A stretch of 64,000 bases of DNA from Betaproteobacteria bacterium (GCA_016861105.1 BOKS01000016.1:38584-102583); one strand, 5' to 3'. Positions 41,868-52,733 are shown, counted from the first letter of the stretch. Translations and numbers: made by a program. The notes: generated from the sequence alone by a model not told the origin.

Positions 41868-43658
41868 ATGGCACGCATGAAGGGCGGCGAGGTGATCGCC
41901 CGCTTCCTGGTCGACGAGAAGATCCCGTACGTGTTCGGCATCTGCGGGCACGGCAACGTCGGCTTCCTCGACGCGCTCTACGACGTGCGCGACAAGGTGA
42001 CGCTGATCTCGCCGCGCCACGAACAGACGGCCGCGCACATGGCCGACGGCTACTTCCGCGTCCGGCACCGGCCGGTGGCCACGCTCACGTCGACCGGCCC
42101 GGGTTCGTGCAACCTCACGATGGCGCTCGCCGTCGCGCAGACCGACTCGTCGGCACTGCTCGCCATCACCGCGAACGTGCCTACGTCGCAGTTCAACCGC
42201 AGCCCGTTCCAGGAGATCAACCGCCACAACCAGGCGGATTTCCCGAACGTCCTGCGTCCGGTGGTCAAGCACAGCTACCAGCCGTCGCGCGTGGACATGC
42301 TGCCGCTCGCGCTGCGCCAGGCCGTGACGACGGCCACCACCGGCCGCCCGGGCCCGGTCAACGTCGACATCCCGTACAACGTCTTCCAGGAGGAAGGCGA
42401 CGTCGACGCCGAGCCTGCGCTCGGCGCGTTCAATCCGCGGCGCAGCGGGGCCTCGCCGGCCGACGTCGCGACCGCGGCGGCGATGATCGCGGCGGCCGCG
42501 CGCCCCGTGTTCTTCGTCGGCCACGGCGTCACGCTGTCCGAGGCGAGCCGCGAACTCACCGATCTCGCCCGCCGGCTGCGCATCCCGGTGATCAGTTCGC
42601 CCAACGGCATGGGCTGCCTCGACATGGACGACCCGCTGTCGCTCGGCTTCATCGGCCGCAACGGCGCGTACCCGGCCAACCAGGCCGGCCGTCACGCGGA
42701 CCTCGTGGTCGCGATCGGCGCGCGCTTCGACGACCGCTCGGCGTCCTCGTGGCTCCCCGGCTACTCGTGGAACTTCCCGCAGACCAGGCTCGTCCACGTC
42801 GACGTCGACCACGCCGAGATCGGCCGCAACTACCCGCCGGACCTCGGCATCCTCGCGGACGCGCGCACGTTCTGCGAGCAGCTGCTGCACGAGGCCGACC
42901 GCGGCGCGCTCGCGGCGTCGCCGGCAGCGGGCGCGTGGCTGGCGCAGATCGACGCCTGGCGCGCGGAGTGGGAGGCGTACATCCGGCCCGGCTTCGAGCA
43001 GCACGCCTCGCCGATCCGCCCCGAGCGGATCGTGGCGGACACGCGCGCGGTGCTCCCCGACGACGCCATCATCTCGCTCGACTCCGGCATCCATCACAAC
43101 TGGTTCATGCAGTTCTGGCGCGCCCGCCGGCCGCAGACGATGCTGAACACCTGGGGCTTCTCGGGCATGGGCTTCGGGCCGAGCTCGATCCTCGGCGCCA
43201 AGCTCGCCGCGCCCGACCGGCCGTGCGTGTCGATCTGCGGCGACGGGGGCTTCACGATGGTGCCGCACGTGCTGTGCACCGCGGTCGAGTACGACATCCC
43301 GGTCGTGTGGGTCGTCTGGAACAACTTCGCGTGGGCGGCGATCCGCGACCTGCAGTACGGCTACTTCGGCGGCCGCGAGATCGGCACGGCCTTCTACCAG
43401 GGTCCGGAGCGCAAGCCCTACAACCCCGACTTCGCGGCGTGGGCGCGCGCGTCCGGCGTCGAGGGGATCACGGTCACGCAGTCGCGCGACTTCCGGGGCG
43501 CGCTCGAGCACGCCGTGCGTCTGGGCAAGCCCTGCCTGATCGACGTGCACGTGGACGCGGACATCCGCCCGCCGTCGACCGGCGCCTGGCAGCTGCCGCC
43601 GATCCCGTACAAGGAGCCGGTGTTCGGCGAACCCTTCGTCGCCGCGAAGCGCGGATAG
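41868..43658 (+). CDS. Thiamine-diphosphate-dependent enzyme, acetolactate synthase-like
   Basis: A 596-aa TPP enzyme. The activating glutamate is in SPRHEQTAAHMADGY, the diphosphate/Mg motif runs from CGDGGFTMVPHVL to WNNFAW, and VTLTSTGPGSCN-like ATLTSTGPGSCN begins the first domain. It could be a carboligase, a 2-oxoacid decarboxylase or an IolD-type ring hydrolase; sequence alone does not decide. Start at 41868 or the ATG at 41877. It is expressed from the promoter at 41742 and is followed 8 bases later by the IclR regulator, so both are one transcript. Confidence 0.9.
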   Translation: MARMKGGEVIARFLVDEKIPYVFGICGHGNVGFLDALYDVRDKVTLISPRHEQTAAHMADGYFRVRHRPVATLTSTGPGSCNLTMALAVAQTDSSALLAITANVPTSQFNRSPFQEINRHNQADFPNVLRPVVKHSYQPSRVDMLPLALRQAVTTATTGRPGPVNVDIPYNVFQEEGDVDAEPALGAFNPRRSGASPADVATAAAMIAAAARPVFFVGHGVTLSEASRELTDLARRLRIPVISSPNGMGCLDMDDPLSLGFIGRNGAYPANQAGRHADLVVAIGARFDDRSASSWLPGYSWNFPQTRLVHVDVDHAEIGRNYPPDLGILADARTFCEQLLHEADRGALAASPAAGAWLAQIDAWRAEWEAYIRPGFEQHASPIRPERIVADTRAVLPDDAIISLDSGIHHNWFMQFWRARRPQTMLNTWGFSGMGFGPSSILGAKLAAPDRPCVSICGDGGFTMVPHVLCTAVEYDIPVVWVVWNNFAWAAIRDLQYGYFGGREIGTAFYQGPERKPYNPDFAAWARASGVEGITVTQSRDFRGALEHAVRLGKPCLIDVHVDADIRPPSTGAWQLPPIPYKEPVFGEPFVAAKRG

Positions 43659-43666
43659 GAGGCGGC

Positions 43667-44587
43667 ATGCGGCGATCGAGGACAGCGTCGGGAGCGGGCC
43701 CCTCGTCGTCCGCGGCGAAGGCGGCGCCGCGGCGCCGCGCGGCGGCGAAGGAGGCCGCGGCGCCGGCCGCGCGCGGTGCGTCGGCGAGGGACGCCGCGCC
43801 GAAGGAGCGCGGCGGCATCCAGTCGCTGGAGCGCGCCTTCGCGATCCTCGAGGAGATCGCCGCGAACCCGCAGGGCATCGCGCTCGCCGACCTGTGCCGC
43901 GCGGTGGGGCTGCACAGCAGCACCGCGTTCCACCTCGTGCGCACGCTCGTGCAGCTCGGGTATGCGAGCCAGCATCCCGAGTCGCGCAAGTACCGGATCG
44001 GCCGCAAGGTGTTCTCGCTCGCCGCCGGGGCGCTCGACGAGAACGAGCTCGTGGTGCGTGCGACGCCCGTGCTCGAGCGGCTCGCGCAGCTGACCGGCGA
44101 GAGCGCGCACTTCGCGATCCTCGCCGGCGGCGACGTCGTGATCGCCGTCAAGACCGAGGGCCCCGGCATGTTCCGGCTCGCCGACCGCGCGGGCGCGGTG
44201 CGCCCCGCGCACGCGACGGCGCTCGGCAAGGTCCTCCTCGCCGCGATGGCACGCGACCAGCTCGAGCGCTACCTCGTGCGCGCGCCGCTGCAGCGCTTCA
44301 CGCCGAAGACGATCGTGGAGCGCGACGCCCTGCTGGCCGAGCTCGACCACGTGCGGCGCCACGGCATCGCCTTCGACGACGGCGAGTTCAACGCCGAGGC
44401 GCGCTGCGTGGCCGTGCCCGTGCGCGACTTCCACGGGCGCGTCGCGGGCGCCATCGGCATCTCCGGGCCGATGTGGCGGCTGTCGCTGCAGTCGCTGCAC
44501 GAGAAGTCGCGGCACGTCCAGCAGGTCGCCGCCGAGCTCTCGGCGGAGCTGGGACACGGCGGAGGGCAGGTCGCCCGCGAAGCATGA
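43667..44587 (+). CDS. IclR-family transcriptional regulator
   Basis: A 306-aa regulator starting at 43667 behind AGGAGG. The first 45 residues are Ala/Arg/Lys-rich and variable. Then the winged helix (GGIQSLERAFAILEEIAANP, LADLCRAVGLHSSTAFHLVR) and the effector-binding domain (RPAHATALGKVLLAAM...FDDGEFNAEARCVAVPV...GAIGISGP) follow. It lies between the TPP enzyme and an FAD dehydrogenase (ATGA overlap) and may bind the TGTC-GGTT-GACA sites. IclR proteins in catabolic clusters usually respond to the substrate or a ring-cleavage-type intermediate. Confidence 0.93.
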   Translation: MRRSRTASGAGPSSSAAKAAPRRRAAAKEAAAPAARGASARDAAPKERGGIQSLERAFAILEEIAANPQGIALADLCRAVGLHSSTAFHLVRTLVQLGYASQHPESRKYRIGRKVFSLAAGALDENELVVRATPVLERLAQLTGESAHFAILAGGDVVIAVKTEGPGMFRLADRAGAVRPAHATALGKVLLAAMARDQLERYLVRAPLQRFTPKTIVERDALLAELDHVRRHGIAFDDGEFNAEARCVAVPVRDFHGRVAGAIGISGPMWRLSLQSLHEKSRHVQQVAAELSAELGHGGGQVAREA

Positions 44588-46371
44588 CCGCCGCGGGCGC
44601 GCGCCCGGGAGAGCGGCCGCCGAAAGCGGCGGCGGACGCGTGCGATCTCGTCGTCCTCGGGTCGGGCGCGGGCGGCATGACCGCGGCGCTGGTCGCCGCG
44701 CTGGACGGGCTGCGCCCGCTGCTCGTCGAGGCGAGCGGTCGCATCGGCGGCACGACCGCGCTCTCGTCGGGAACGGTGTGGATCCCGGGCAATCGCCACC
44801 AGCACGCGCTGGGCATGCGCGACGATCCGCAGGCGGCGCGCACCTACCTCGACGCGCTCGTCGGCGCGCGCGCCGATCCGGCGCTGCGCGAAGCGTTCCT
44901 CTCCGCCGGCCCGGCGATGATCGACGACCTGCACGAGCGCACGGACGTCCGCTTCCGGGCCTACGCAACGAGCCCGGACTACCGGCAGGACCTGCCCGGG
45001 GCCGCGCAGGGCGGGCGGCCGCTGGAGCCGCTGCCGTTCGACGGCCGCACGCTCGGCGCGCACTTCGACGAGCTGCGCTGGCCGCTGCGCGAGCTGATGC
45101 TGTTCGGCGGCATGATGGTCACGCGCGGCGAGGCGGTGCAGCTGCTGCGCGCGCTGCGTTCCGCGAAGGCGTTCGTGCTCGGCGCGCGGCTGGTGCTGCG
45201 GTTTGCGCGCGACCGGCTGCGCCACGCGCGGGGCACGCGCCTCGTGCTGGGCAACGCACTGGCGGCCCGGCTGTATCGCAACCTGCTCGAGCGCGGCGTG
45301 CCGGTGCTCCGCGGTGCACGGACGGTACGGCTGCATCGCGAGGGCGGCCGCGTCACCGGCCTCGACCTTGCGACGTCGGAGGGCGAGCGACGCATCGTCG
45401 CGCGCCACGGCGTCGTGCTGGCAGGCGGCGGGTTCCCGGCGAGCGCGCCGCTGCGCGAGCGCTACCTGCCGCACCCGGTCGCCGAGCACACTGCCGCGTG
45501 CGAGAGCTGCACGGGGTCGACGCTCGTGCTCGCGCAGGCGGTCGGCGCGACGCTGGGGCCGTCCGGCGAGGACAACGCGCTGTGGTTCCCGAGCTCGATT
45601 GCGCGACGCGACGACGGCAGCACGGCCGTGTACCCGCACATCGCGCTCGACCGCTCGAAGCCCGGTCTGGTCGCCGTGAACGCGAGCGGCCGCCGCTTCG
45701 TCGACGAGGCCGTCTCCTACCACGAGTTCGTGCGCGCGATGTACCGCTCGCACCGCAGCGTGCCCACCATTCCCGCGGTGCTGGTCTGCGACCGCCGGTT
45801 CGTGTGGAAGTACGGCCTCGGCCTGATCCGGCCGCGCACGCCGTCGCTCGCGCCGTTCGTGCGCCGCGGCTACCTGTTCGTGGCGGACACGCTCGGGGCA
45901 CTGGCGCGGCAGGTGGGCGTGGACCCGGCGGGACTCGCCGCCACGGTGAAGACGAACAACGACGACGCGCTCCGCGGCGTGGACTCCGCGTTCGGCAAGG
46001 GGTCGACGAGCTACGACCGCTGCAACGGCGATCCCGGGCACGCGCCCAACCCCTGCCTCGGGCCGATCGAGCGGGCGCCGTTCTGCGCGGTCAGGGTCCA
46101 CCCGACGCCGCTGGGGACGAGCCTCGGGCTCGCCACCGACGCGAGCGCGCGCGTCCTCGACGCCCGAGGCCGTCCGATCGACGGGCTCTACGCGGTGGGC
46201 AACGACATGCACTCCGTCATGGGCGGCGAATACCCGGGGCCCGGCGCCCAGATCGGCATCGCGATGACGTTCGGCTGGCTCGCGGCGAAGCACGCCGCCG
46301 GCGCCGCCGCGCCGATCACTCCGGACCCAGCTTCAGCCGGCTCGGCTGCCGCCGCTCGATCGCCCACTTGA
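44584..46371 (+). CDS. FAD-dependent dehydrogenase (fumarate reductase/KstD-like)
   Basis: A 595-aa flavoprotein. The FAD-binding loop is [15 protein letters not shown], followed by [20 protein letters not shown], a layout seen in 3-ketosteroid dehydrogenases and their relatives. The late [23 protein letters not shown] and the earlier [13 protein letters not shown] complete the flavin/substrate region. It likely introduces or removes a C=C bond next to a carbonyl. It overlaps the IclR stop by four bases and its last 56 bases overlap the convergent tcuB-like gene, so transcripts from the two sides collide. Confidence 0.9.
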   Translation: MTAAGARPGERPPKAAADACDLVVLGSGAGGMTAALVAALDGLRPLLVEASGRIGGTTALSSGTVWIPGNRHQHALGMRDDPQAARTYLDALVGARADPALREAFLSAGPAMIDDLHERTDVRFRAYATSPDYRQDLPGAAQGGRPLEPLPFDGRTLGAHFDELRWPLRELMLFGGMMVTRGEAVQLLRALRSAKAFVLGARLVLRFARDRLRHARGTRLVLGNALAARLYRNLLERGVPVLRGARTVRLHREGGRVTGLDLATSEGERRIVARHGVVLAGGGFPASAPLRERYLPHPVAEHTAACESCTGSTLVLAQAVGATLGPSGEDNALWFPSSIARRDDGSTAVYPHIALDRSKPGLVAVNASGRRFVDEAVSYHEFVRAMYRSHRSVPTIPAVLVCDRRFVWKYGLGLIRPRTPSLAPFVRRGYLFVADTLGALARQVGVDPAGLAATVKTNNDDALRGVDSAFGKGSTSYDRCNGDPGHAPNPCLGPIERAPFCAVRVHPTPLGTSLGLATDASARVLDARGRPIDGLYAVGNDMHSVMGGEYPGPGAQIGIAMTFGWLAAKHAAGAAAPITPDPASAGSAAAARSPT

Positions 46372-47485
46372 GCAGCGCGGCGACGCGGTAGACCGCGTGC
46401 GCGAACTTGCCGTACGGCATCGTCATGAAGAACGCCATGACGCAGCCCAGGTGCACGGCGAGCAGCAGCGCCATCGCCGAGGTGTCGCGCAGCGCCAGCA
46501 GCGCGAGGCCGGTGGCGCTGACCAGGAACAGGAGCGCGAGCAGGCCGCGGTCGAGGCCGTCCTGCGCGCCCTCGCGGTGCAGCGGGTGCCGGCGCGCGTG
46601 CAGCCACCACAGCCCGGCCGGGCCGATCAGCAACCCGATGCCGCCCAGCGTGCCGAGCACCACCGGCACGCTCGACAGCGCGTAGGGCGCCTGCCAGCCG
46701 AAGACGTAGTGGTAGACGGTGGCGACCGACGTCGCGGCGAAGCACAGCAGGAAGCCGTAGAACGTGACGTGGTGGAAGCGCCGCCGCCGCAGCGTGAAGC
46801 GGTCGTCCTCGTCGTTGCAGCCGTCGCCGTGGCCGCCGTCGAGGTAGGTCAGGCGCAGTGCGTTCCCCGCGGCCTCGCGCAGCGTCGCCGGCGAGGCCGC
46901 GCCCGGCGCCTGGCCGCGCCAGAAGCGCGCCACGCCGATGCCCAGTGCAGCGCAGGCGAAGAGGAACACCGGTGCGAACAGGCCCACCATCAGGCCGTGC
47001 GGGATCACCGCGTAGAAGTCGCCGGCGAGCGGCGCGTGCCAGAGCGTGCCGTTGCGCGCCAGCGCGAGGAAGAGGAAGAACGCCAGCCCGGCGGCCAGCG
47101 CCAGCGCCGTGGCGAGGCCGGCGCGCTCGTAGAGGCGGGCGAGCGGCCGCGGCCACGCGTGCGCGGCGTACGTGCGCGCGCGCACGCGGGCCATCGCGCG
47201 CGGCACGTTGACGCCGAACTCGTGCGGCGGCGCGTACTGGCAGGCGTGCAGGCAGGCGCCGCAGTTGTGGCACAGGTTGGAGAGGTAGTGCGCGTCGGCG
47301 GCGGGGAAGGCGAGCCGCCGCGTCATCGCCGGGAACACGGCGCAGAGCCCCTCGCAGTAGCGGCAGGCGTTGCAGATCTCGAGCACGCGCGCCACCTCGT
47401 CCTCGGCGCGCGCCGGGGGCGCGGCCGCCGGCGCCCCCCCTGCCAGCGCCTGCGCCTCGCGGGCGAGCGCCTCAAGCCGCTGCAT
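46316..47485 (-). CDS. tcuB: Tricarballylate-utilisation iron-sulfur membrane protein TcuB
   Basis: A 389-aa protein that reoxidises TcuA and passes electrons to the membrane quinone pool. Two [4Fe-4S] motifs are near the N-terminus: [11 protein letters not shown] and [11 protein letters not shown]. After [14 protein letters not shown] there are about six membrane segments with histidines ([20 protein letters not shown]) that probably hold haem. Length and layout match TcuB of Salmonella. Its start overlaps the end of the tcuA gene by 14 bases. Confidence 0.92.
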   Translation of the reverse strand: MQRLEALAREAQALAGGAPAAAPPARAEDEVARVLEICNACRYCEGLCAVFPAMTRRLAFPAADAHYLSNLCHNCGACLHACQYAPPHEFGVNVPRAMARVRARTYAAHAWPRPLARLYERAGLATALALAAGLAFFLFLALARNGTLWHAPLAGDFYAVIPHGLMVGLFAPVFLFACAALGIGVARFWRGQAPGAASPATLREAAGNALRLTYLDGGHGDGCNDEDDRFTLRRRRFHHVTFYGFLLCFAATSVATVYHYVFGWQAPYALSSVPVVLGTLGGIGLLIGPAGLWWLHARRHPLHREGAQDGLDRGLLALLFLVSATGLALLALRDTSAMALLLAVHLGCVMAFFMTMPYGKFAHAVYRVAALLKWAIERRQPSRLKLGPE

Positions 47486-48872
47486 CGAGGCCTCCGCGCG
47501 CGGCGCGCGCGGCCTGCGCGCCGGCGATGCGCCCGAACGCCGTTCCGATGGTCATGCCCACGCCCGCGGCGTAGCCCTGGCCGAGCACGTTGCCGGCCAT
47601 GATCTCGCCGGCCGCGAACAGGTTCCCGCTGGCGCGGCCGCCGAAGTGGACGCGCGAGCGGTCGTCGACCCTGACCCCCAGGTAGGTGAACGTGATGCCC
47701 GGCTTCAGCGCGTAGCCGAAGTACGGCGGCGTGTCGAGCGGGCGCGCCCAGTGCGTCTTGGGCGGGATGAGCCCCTCCGTGCGGCAGTCGTCGAGCACCG
47801 CGTGGTCGAACGTGCCCGGACGGCAGGCGGCGTTGTAGTCGCTCACCGTGCGCACGAACGCCGCCTCGGGCAGGCCGAGCCCGCGGGCGAGCTGCGGCAG
47901 CGAGTCCGCCTGCTCGCCGGGGAACACCGGCGGCATGAAGCGGCCGATCGCCTTGGCGTCGATGATCGAGTAGCCGACCTGCCCGGGCTGCAGCGCCACC
48001 AGCCGCCCCCAGATCGCGTAGCGCTTGGGCCAGAAGTCCTCGCCCTCGTCGTAGAAGCGCTGCGCGTCGCGGTTGACGACGATGCCCAGCGACACGCAGT
48101 CCACGCGCGTGCAGATGCCGCCGTCGTAGCGCGGGGCGCGCGCGTCGATGGCCACGCAGTGGCTCTGCGTCGGGTCGCCCACCGCGTCCACCCCCTGCCC
48201 CAGCAGGTCGCGCAGCACCACGCCCATGTTGAAGCGCGTGCCGCGGATGGCGAAGCGCTCGGCGGGCCACTCGCCGCGCTCGTTGCGCCCCCACGCCTCG
48301 CGCAGCCAGTCGAGGTTCGACTCGAAGCCGCCGCAGGCCAGCACGCAGGCGCGCGCCGCGATGCGCTCGCCGCGCAGGCGCGCCGCGACGAACGCGCCGT
48401 CGGCCACCTCGAGCCCCTCGACCGGCGCCTCGTAGCGCACGGCGACGCCCAGGCGCTCGGCGCTGCGGTAGTAGGCGTTGACCAGCGCCTTGCCGCCGCC
48501 CATGAAGAAGGCGTTGGTCCGCGACAGGTGCAGCGTCCCCGACAGCGACGGCTGGAAGCGCACGCCGTGCCGGCGCATCCAGTCGCGGCAGCGCGCGGAC
48601 TCGCGGATCGCCAGCCGCGCGAGACGCTCGTCGGTCTGCCCGCCGGTGACCTTGAGCAGGTCCTGCCAGAACTCCTCCTCCGGGTAGGCGTCGGTCAGCA
48701 CGTCCTGCGGCGCGTCGTGCATGCAGCGCAGGTTGCGCGTGTGCATCGAGTTGCCGCCGCGCCACTCGCGCGGCGCGGCCTCCAGCACCAGCACCGACGC
48801 GCCCGCCTCGCGCGCCGTCAGCGCCGCGCACAGCGCGGCGTTGCCGCCGCCGACCACCAGCACGTCCACCAT
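47472..48872 (-). CDS. tcuA: FAD-dependent tricarballylate dehydrogenase TcuA
   Basis: A 466-aa flavoprotein that oxidises tricarballylate to cis-aconitate. FAD loop [21 protein letters not shown], then [15 protein letters not shown], and [17 protein letters not shown] and [18 protein letters not shown] near the C-terminus fit the family well. The ATG at 48872 follows the aldehyde dehydrogenase stop by 14 bases. Neighbouring TcuB accepts the electrons. Neither the LysR regulator TcuR nor the carrier TcuC of the Salmonella system is here; the IclR protein and other importers may replace them. Confidence 0.9.
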   Translation of the reverse strand: MVDVLVVGGGNAALCAALTAREAGASVLVLEAAPREWRGGNSMHTRNLRCMHDAPQDVLTDAYPEEEFWQDLLKVTGGQTDERLARLAIRESARCRDWMRRHGVRFQPSLSGTLHLSRTNAFFMGGGKALVNAYYRSAERLGVAVRYEAPVEGLEVADGAFVAARLRGERIAARACVLACGGFESNLDWLREAWGRNERGEWPAERFAIRGTRFNMGVVLRDLLGQGVDAVGDPTQSHCVAIDARAPRYDGGICTRVDCVSLGIVVNRDAQRFYDEGEDFWPKRYAIWGRLVALQPGQVGYSIIDAKAIGRFMPPVFPGEQADSLPQLARGLGLPEAAFVRTVSDYNAACRPGTFDHAVLDDCRTEGLIPPKTHWARPLDTPPYFGYALKPGITFTYLGVRVDDRSRVHFGGRASGNLFAAGEIMAGNVLGQGYAAGVGMTIGTAFGRIAGAQAARAARGGLDAAA

Positions 48873-48886
48873 CGCCGCGCCCGGCG

Positions 48887-50341
48887 TCAGCCGCCGCGGA
48901 GCGCGAAGGTCACGATCCGCTCCTCGGTCATCTCGTGCACCGCGTAGCGCGGGCCCTCGCGGCCGAAGCCGCTGTCCTTCGAGCCGCCGTAGGGCATCAG
49001 GTCGACGCGCGAGCTCGACGTCTCGTTCACGTGCACGCCGCCCACCTCCAGGCGCCTGGCGGCGGCGAACGCGTCGTCGAGGCGGTTGGTGAAGATGCCG
49101 GTGGCGAGCCCGTAGGGCGTCGCGTTCACGCGCTCGATCGCCTCGTCGAGCGTGGCGAAAGGCACGATGCACATCACCGGGCCGAAGACCTCCTGGCAGC
49201 CGACGGCCATCGTCGCGTCGACGCCGGCGAGCAGCGTCGGCGGCACGACCGCGCCGCGCCGCTCGCCGCCCGCCAGCAGCTTCGCGCCGCGCGCGACCGC
49301 GTCGCGGATCCAGCCGTCGATGCGCACCGCCTCCTGCTCGCTGATCACCGGGCCGCACACCGTGTCGGGCTTGCGCGGGTCGCCGAACGGGAGCTTCGCC
49401 ACGGCCTGCGCGAGCCGCGCCTGCACGTCGTCCACGATCGACGCGTGCACCAGCAGCAGCTGGATCGACGTGCAGACCTGGCCGGCCTTGCGGTAGGCGG
49501 CGCCGACCACCTTGGGCAATGCCGCGTCGACGTCGGCGTCGTCGCACAGGATCGTGCACGCGATCGAGCCCAGCTCCATCTGCGTGCGGCGCAGGCCGGC
49601 GCGGCGCTGGATGTCCCGGCCCACCTCGGTGCTGCCGGTGAACGCGAAGAAGCGCACGCGCTCGTCGCCGAGCAGCGCTTCCGCGACCACGGACGCGCTG
49701 CCGGGCAGGACCGAGACGAAGCCCTTCGGCACGCCCGCCTGCGCCAGCAGCTCGCCGAGCCGCAGCGCGGTGAGCGGCGTCGCCGACGCGGGCTTGAGGA
49801 TCACAGCGTTCCCGGCCGCGAGGGCCGGCGCCACCTTGTGCGCCACGGTGTTGAGCGGCGAGTTGAACGGCGTGATCGCCGCGACGACGCCGAGCGGCAC
49901 GCGCAGCGTGAATCCGACGCGCCCGGACTGCCCCGGCGCGCCGGCGAGCGGGATCACCTCGCCCGCGAGCCGCCGCGCCTCCTCGGCGGACAGGCGCAGC
50001 GTCTCGAGGCAGCGGCGCACCTCGCCTTGCGCGTCGGACGCGGTGAAGCCGGCCTCCATCTGCATGGTCCGCACGAACTCCTGCGCGTGCTGCTCGACCA
50101 GGACGCGCGCGCGGTCGAGCATCTCGCCGCGCTCGTACGGCGGGGGCGCCCCGCGGCGGAATGCCGCGTGCGCGGCGTCGATCGCGGCGACGACCTGCCC
50201 ACGGTCCGGCGTGGCCGCCACGGCGCCCGGCGCGAGCATGTGCTTGTCGAGCACCGGGAGCGGCGCGCCGCGCCCGGCGACGCGCTCGCCGGCCAGCAGC
50301 AGGGCGATGGGTTCGGCGTCGGCAGCGGTTCGGTCGTTCAT
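48887..50341 (-). CDS. Aldehyde dehydrogenase, first gene of the tcuAB operon
   Basis: A 484-aa NAD(P)-dependent enzyme. The cofactor region is ITPFNSPLNTVAHKVAPALAAGNAVILKPA and FTGSTEVGRDIQ; the general-base glutamate is in MELGSIACTI and the catalytic cysteine in RKAGQVCTSIQLLL. YGGSKDSGFGREGPRYAVHEMTEER is the C-terminal dimer contact. It starts at 50341 with GGAGGGCC-like sequence upstream. Placed first before tcuA and tcuB, it may produce a tricarboxylate from an aldehyde precursor, which is not part of the known tcu system. Confidence 0.92.
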   Translation of the reverse strand: MNDRTAADAEPIALLLAGERVAGRGAPLPVLDKHMLAPGAVAATPDRGQVVAAIDAAHAAFRRGAPPPYERGEMLDRARVLVEQHAQEFVRTMQMEAGFTASDAQGEVRRCLETLRLSAEEARRLAGEVIPLAGAPGQSGRVGFTLRVPLGVVAAITPFNSPLNTVAHKVAPALAAGNAVILKPASATPLTALRLGELLAQAGVPKGFVSVLPGSASVVAEALLGDERVRFFAFTGSTEVGRDIQRRAGLRRTQMELGSIACTILCDDADVDAALPKVVGAAYRKAGQVCTSIQLLLVHASIVDDVQARLAQAVAKLPFGDPRKPDTVCGPVISEQEAVRIDGWIRDAVARGAKLLAGGERRGAVVPPTLLAGVDATMAVGCQEVFGPVMCIVPFATLDEAIERVNATPYGLATGIFTNRLDDAFAAARRLEVGGVHVNETSSSRVDLMPYGGSKDSGFGREGPRYAVHEMTEERIVTFALRGG

Positions 50342-50508
50342 GCGGAGGCCCTCCTCGTGGCGATCGTGGTGCGCGTCATGACCGCGGCATCGTCTCACGC
50401 CGGCCTTCGCGCCGTGACCGGGCGCGCGTGGGGCGCGAGCAACTGCGACAGGCGCGCCCTGGCGTATCGGGTGCGCCGCGACTGGGCGCCGCGCGCCGCC
50501 GGCTGTCA

Positions 50509-50537
50509 TTTCACATGATGAAAATCATTGCGATGAT
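50509..50537. promoter_or_regulatory. Overlapping inverted repeats in the aldehyde dehydrogenase/parE gap
   Basis: In the 416-bp gap between the divergent genes the only A/T-rich patch holds three interlocking repeats: TTTCA-CATGA-TGAAA (50509-50523), ATGAT-GAAA-ATCAT (50515-50528) and ATCAT-TGCG-ATGAT (50524-50537). The first has the TTTCA-N5-TGAAA form favoured by several repressor families. It lies 168 bp upstream of the aldehyde dehydrogenase start, so it probably controls that operon. The rest of the gap shows no gene. Confidence 0.5.
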
Positions 50538-50757
50538 ATCCGCCGCTGGCGCCGTTTGTCCATTTGCCCGCGGCGTTGCGCCGCACGCGAGCCTCGACGG
50601 CGCCGCGGGGCCGCGTTGCCGTGCTGGCGGCGCGGCCGCCGAGGATCGCACCACCGGTCGCGGGCGCACGCTTGCGCCGGAGGGCGATCGCCCCATCCTG
50701 TACCATGACGCGCGGCCGTGGCTGGACGTCGCCGGCCGTGCGACGAGGAATGCACGC

Positions 50758-52733
50758 TTGGCGAAGGGAAGATACGAGGAGTCGTCGATCCGCGTGCTGC
50801 GCGGGCTGCAGCCGGTGCGCGAGCGCCCCGGCATGTACACGCGGACGACGGATCCGACGCACGTCGTCCAGGAGGTGATCGACAACGCCGCCGACGAGGC
50901 GCTCGCCGGGTACGCGACGCGCATCGACGTGCGCGTGCACGGCGACGGGTCGGTGAGCGTCGAGGACGACGGCCGCGGCATCCCGGTGGGCGTCCACCCG
51001 GAGGAGAAGGTCTCGACCGTCGAGGTCGTGTTCACGCGGCTGCACGCCGGAGGCAAGTTCGACAAGCACGGCGGCGAGGGCGCGTACGCGTTCTCCGGCG
51101 GGCTCCACGGCGTCGGCGTGTCGGTGACGAATGCGCTGTCGAAGCGGCTCGAGGTCGAGGTGCGGCGCGAGGGCAGGGTGCACCGGATCGCGTTCGCGGA
51201 CGGCGAGGTCGTCGAGAAGCTCAAGGTGGCGGGTACCTGCGGCCAGCGGTCGTCGGGCACGAGCGTGCGCACGTGGCCCGACCCGAAGTACTTCGACGCG
51301 CCGGCCGTGTCGCTGCCGGACCTCCAGCGCCTGCTGCGGGCGAAGGCCGTGCTGCTCCCCGGCGTCAAGGTCGCGCTGCACGTGGAGCGCGACAAGGCGT
51401 GGTCGACGGCGACGTGGTCGTACCCGGGCGGGCTCGCGGACTACCTGCAGGAGCTGGGCGAGGGACTGGTCCCGGTCGCGCCGGTGTTCGCCGGCGAGCG
51501 CTACCTCGACAAGCCGAAGGAAGGGGAGATCCACGCGGAAGGCGAGGGCGCGGCGTGGGCGTTGGCCTGGTACGACGAGGGCGGCGCTGCGGGAGAGAGC
51601 TACGTCAACCTGATCCCCACGCCGGCCGGCGGCACGCACGAGGCAGGGCTGCGCGCGGCGCTGTTCGAGGCGCTGAAGTCCTTCGTCGAGCACCACGGCC
51701 TGCTGCCGCGCGGCGCGCGCCTGCAGACCGAGGACGTCACGGCGCGGCTGCACTTCGTGCTGTCCGCCCGCATCCTCGACCCGCAGTTCCAGGGGCAGGT
51801 GAAGGAGAAGCTGACCAGCCGAGACGCGCTCAAGCTCGTCGCGCAGGTCGTCCGCGATCCGCTCGAAATGTGGCTCAACGCCAACGTCGACGTGGGCAAG
51901 CGGATCGCCGAGCTCGCGATCCAGCAGGCGCTCGCGCGCATGCGCTCGGCGCAGAAGGTCGAGAAGCGGAAGGGCTCCGGCGTGGCCGTGCTGCCGGGCA
52001 AGCTCACCGACTGCGAGTCCGACGACGTCGCGCGGCGCGAGGTCTTCCTCGTCGAGGGCGACTCGGCCGGCGGATCGGCGAAGCTCGCGCGCGACAAGCA
52101 GTACCAGGCGATCCTGCCGCTGCGCGGCAAGGTGCTGAACACCTTCGAGGTCGAGGGCGACCGGCTGTTCGCGAACAACGAGATCCACGACATCGCGGTG
52201 GCGATCGGCGTCGATCCGCACCGCTCGGCCGACGCTGCGGACCTGAGGGGCCTGCGCTACGCGCGGATCATCGTCATGGCCGACGCGGACGTCGACGGCA
52301 GCCACATCAAGGTGCTGCTCCTCACGCTGTTCTTCCGCCACTTCCCCGCGCTCATCGCGCGCGGGCACGTGTGCGTGGCCGCGCCGCCACTGTACCGCAT
52401 CGACGTGCCCGCCTCGGGCAAGCGCCCAGCGCGCAAGCTCTACGCGCTCGACGACGGCGAGCTCGAGGTGATCGAGGACCGCCTCGCGAAGGAGGGCGTG
52501 CGGCCCGGATCGTGGAGCGTCGGCCGCTTCAAGGGACTCGGCGAGATGAATCCCGAGCAGCTGTGGGAGACGACGATGAATCCCGAGACGCGGCGCGTGC
52601 TCCCGGTGCGCGTCGACGAAGGGGAGGCCGGCGAGGCGCTGCGCGTCTTCGCGAAGCTCATGGGCAAGGCCGAGGCCGCCGCTCGGCGCGAGTGGATGGA
52701 GCGCGAGGGCAACGCAGTGGACGTCGACGTCTG

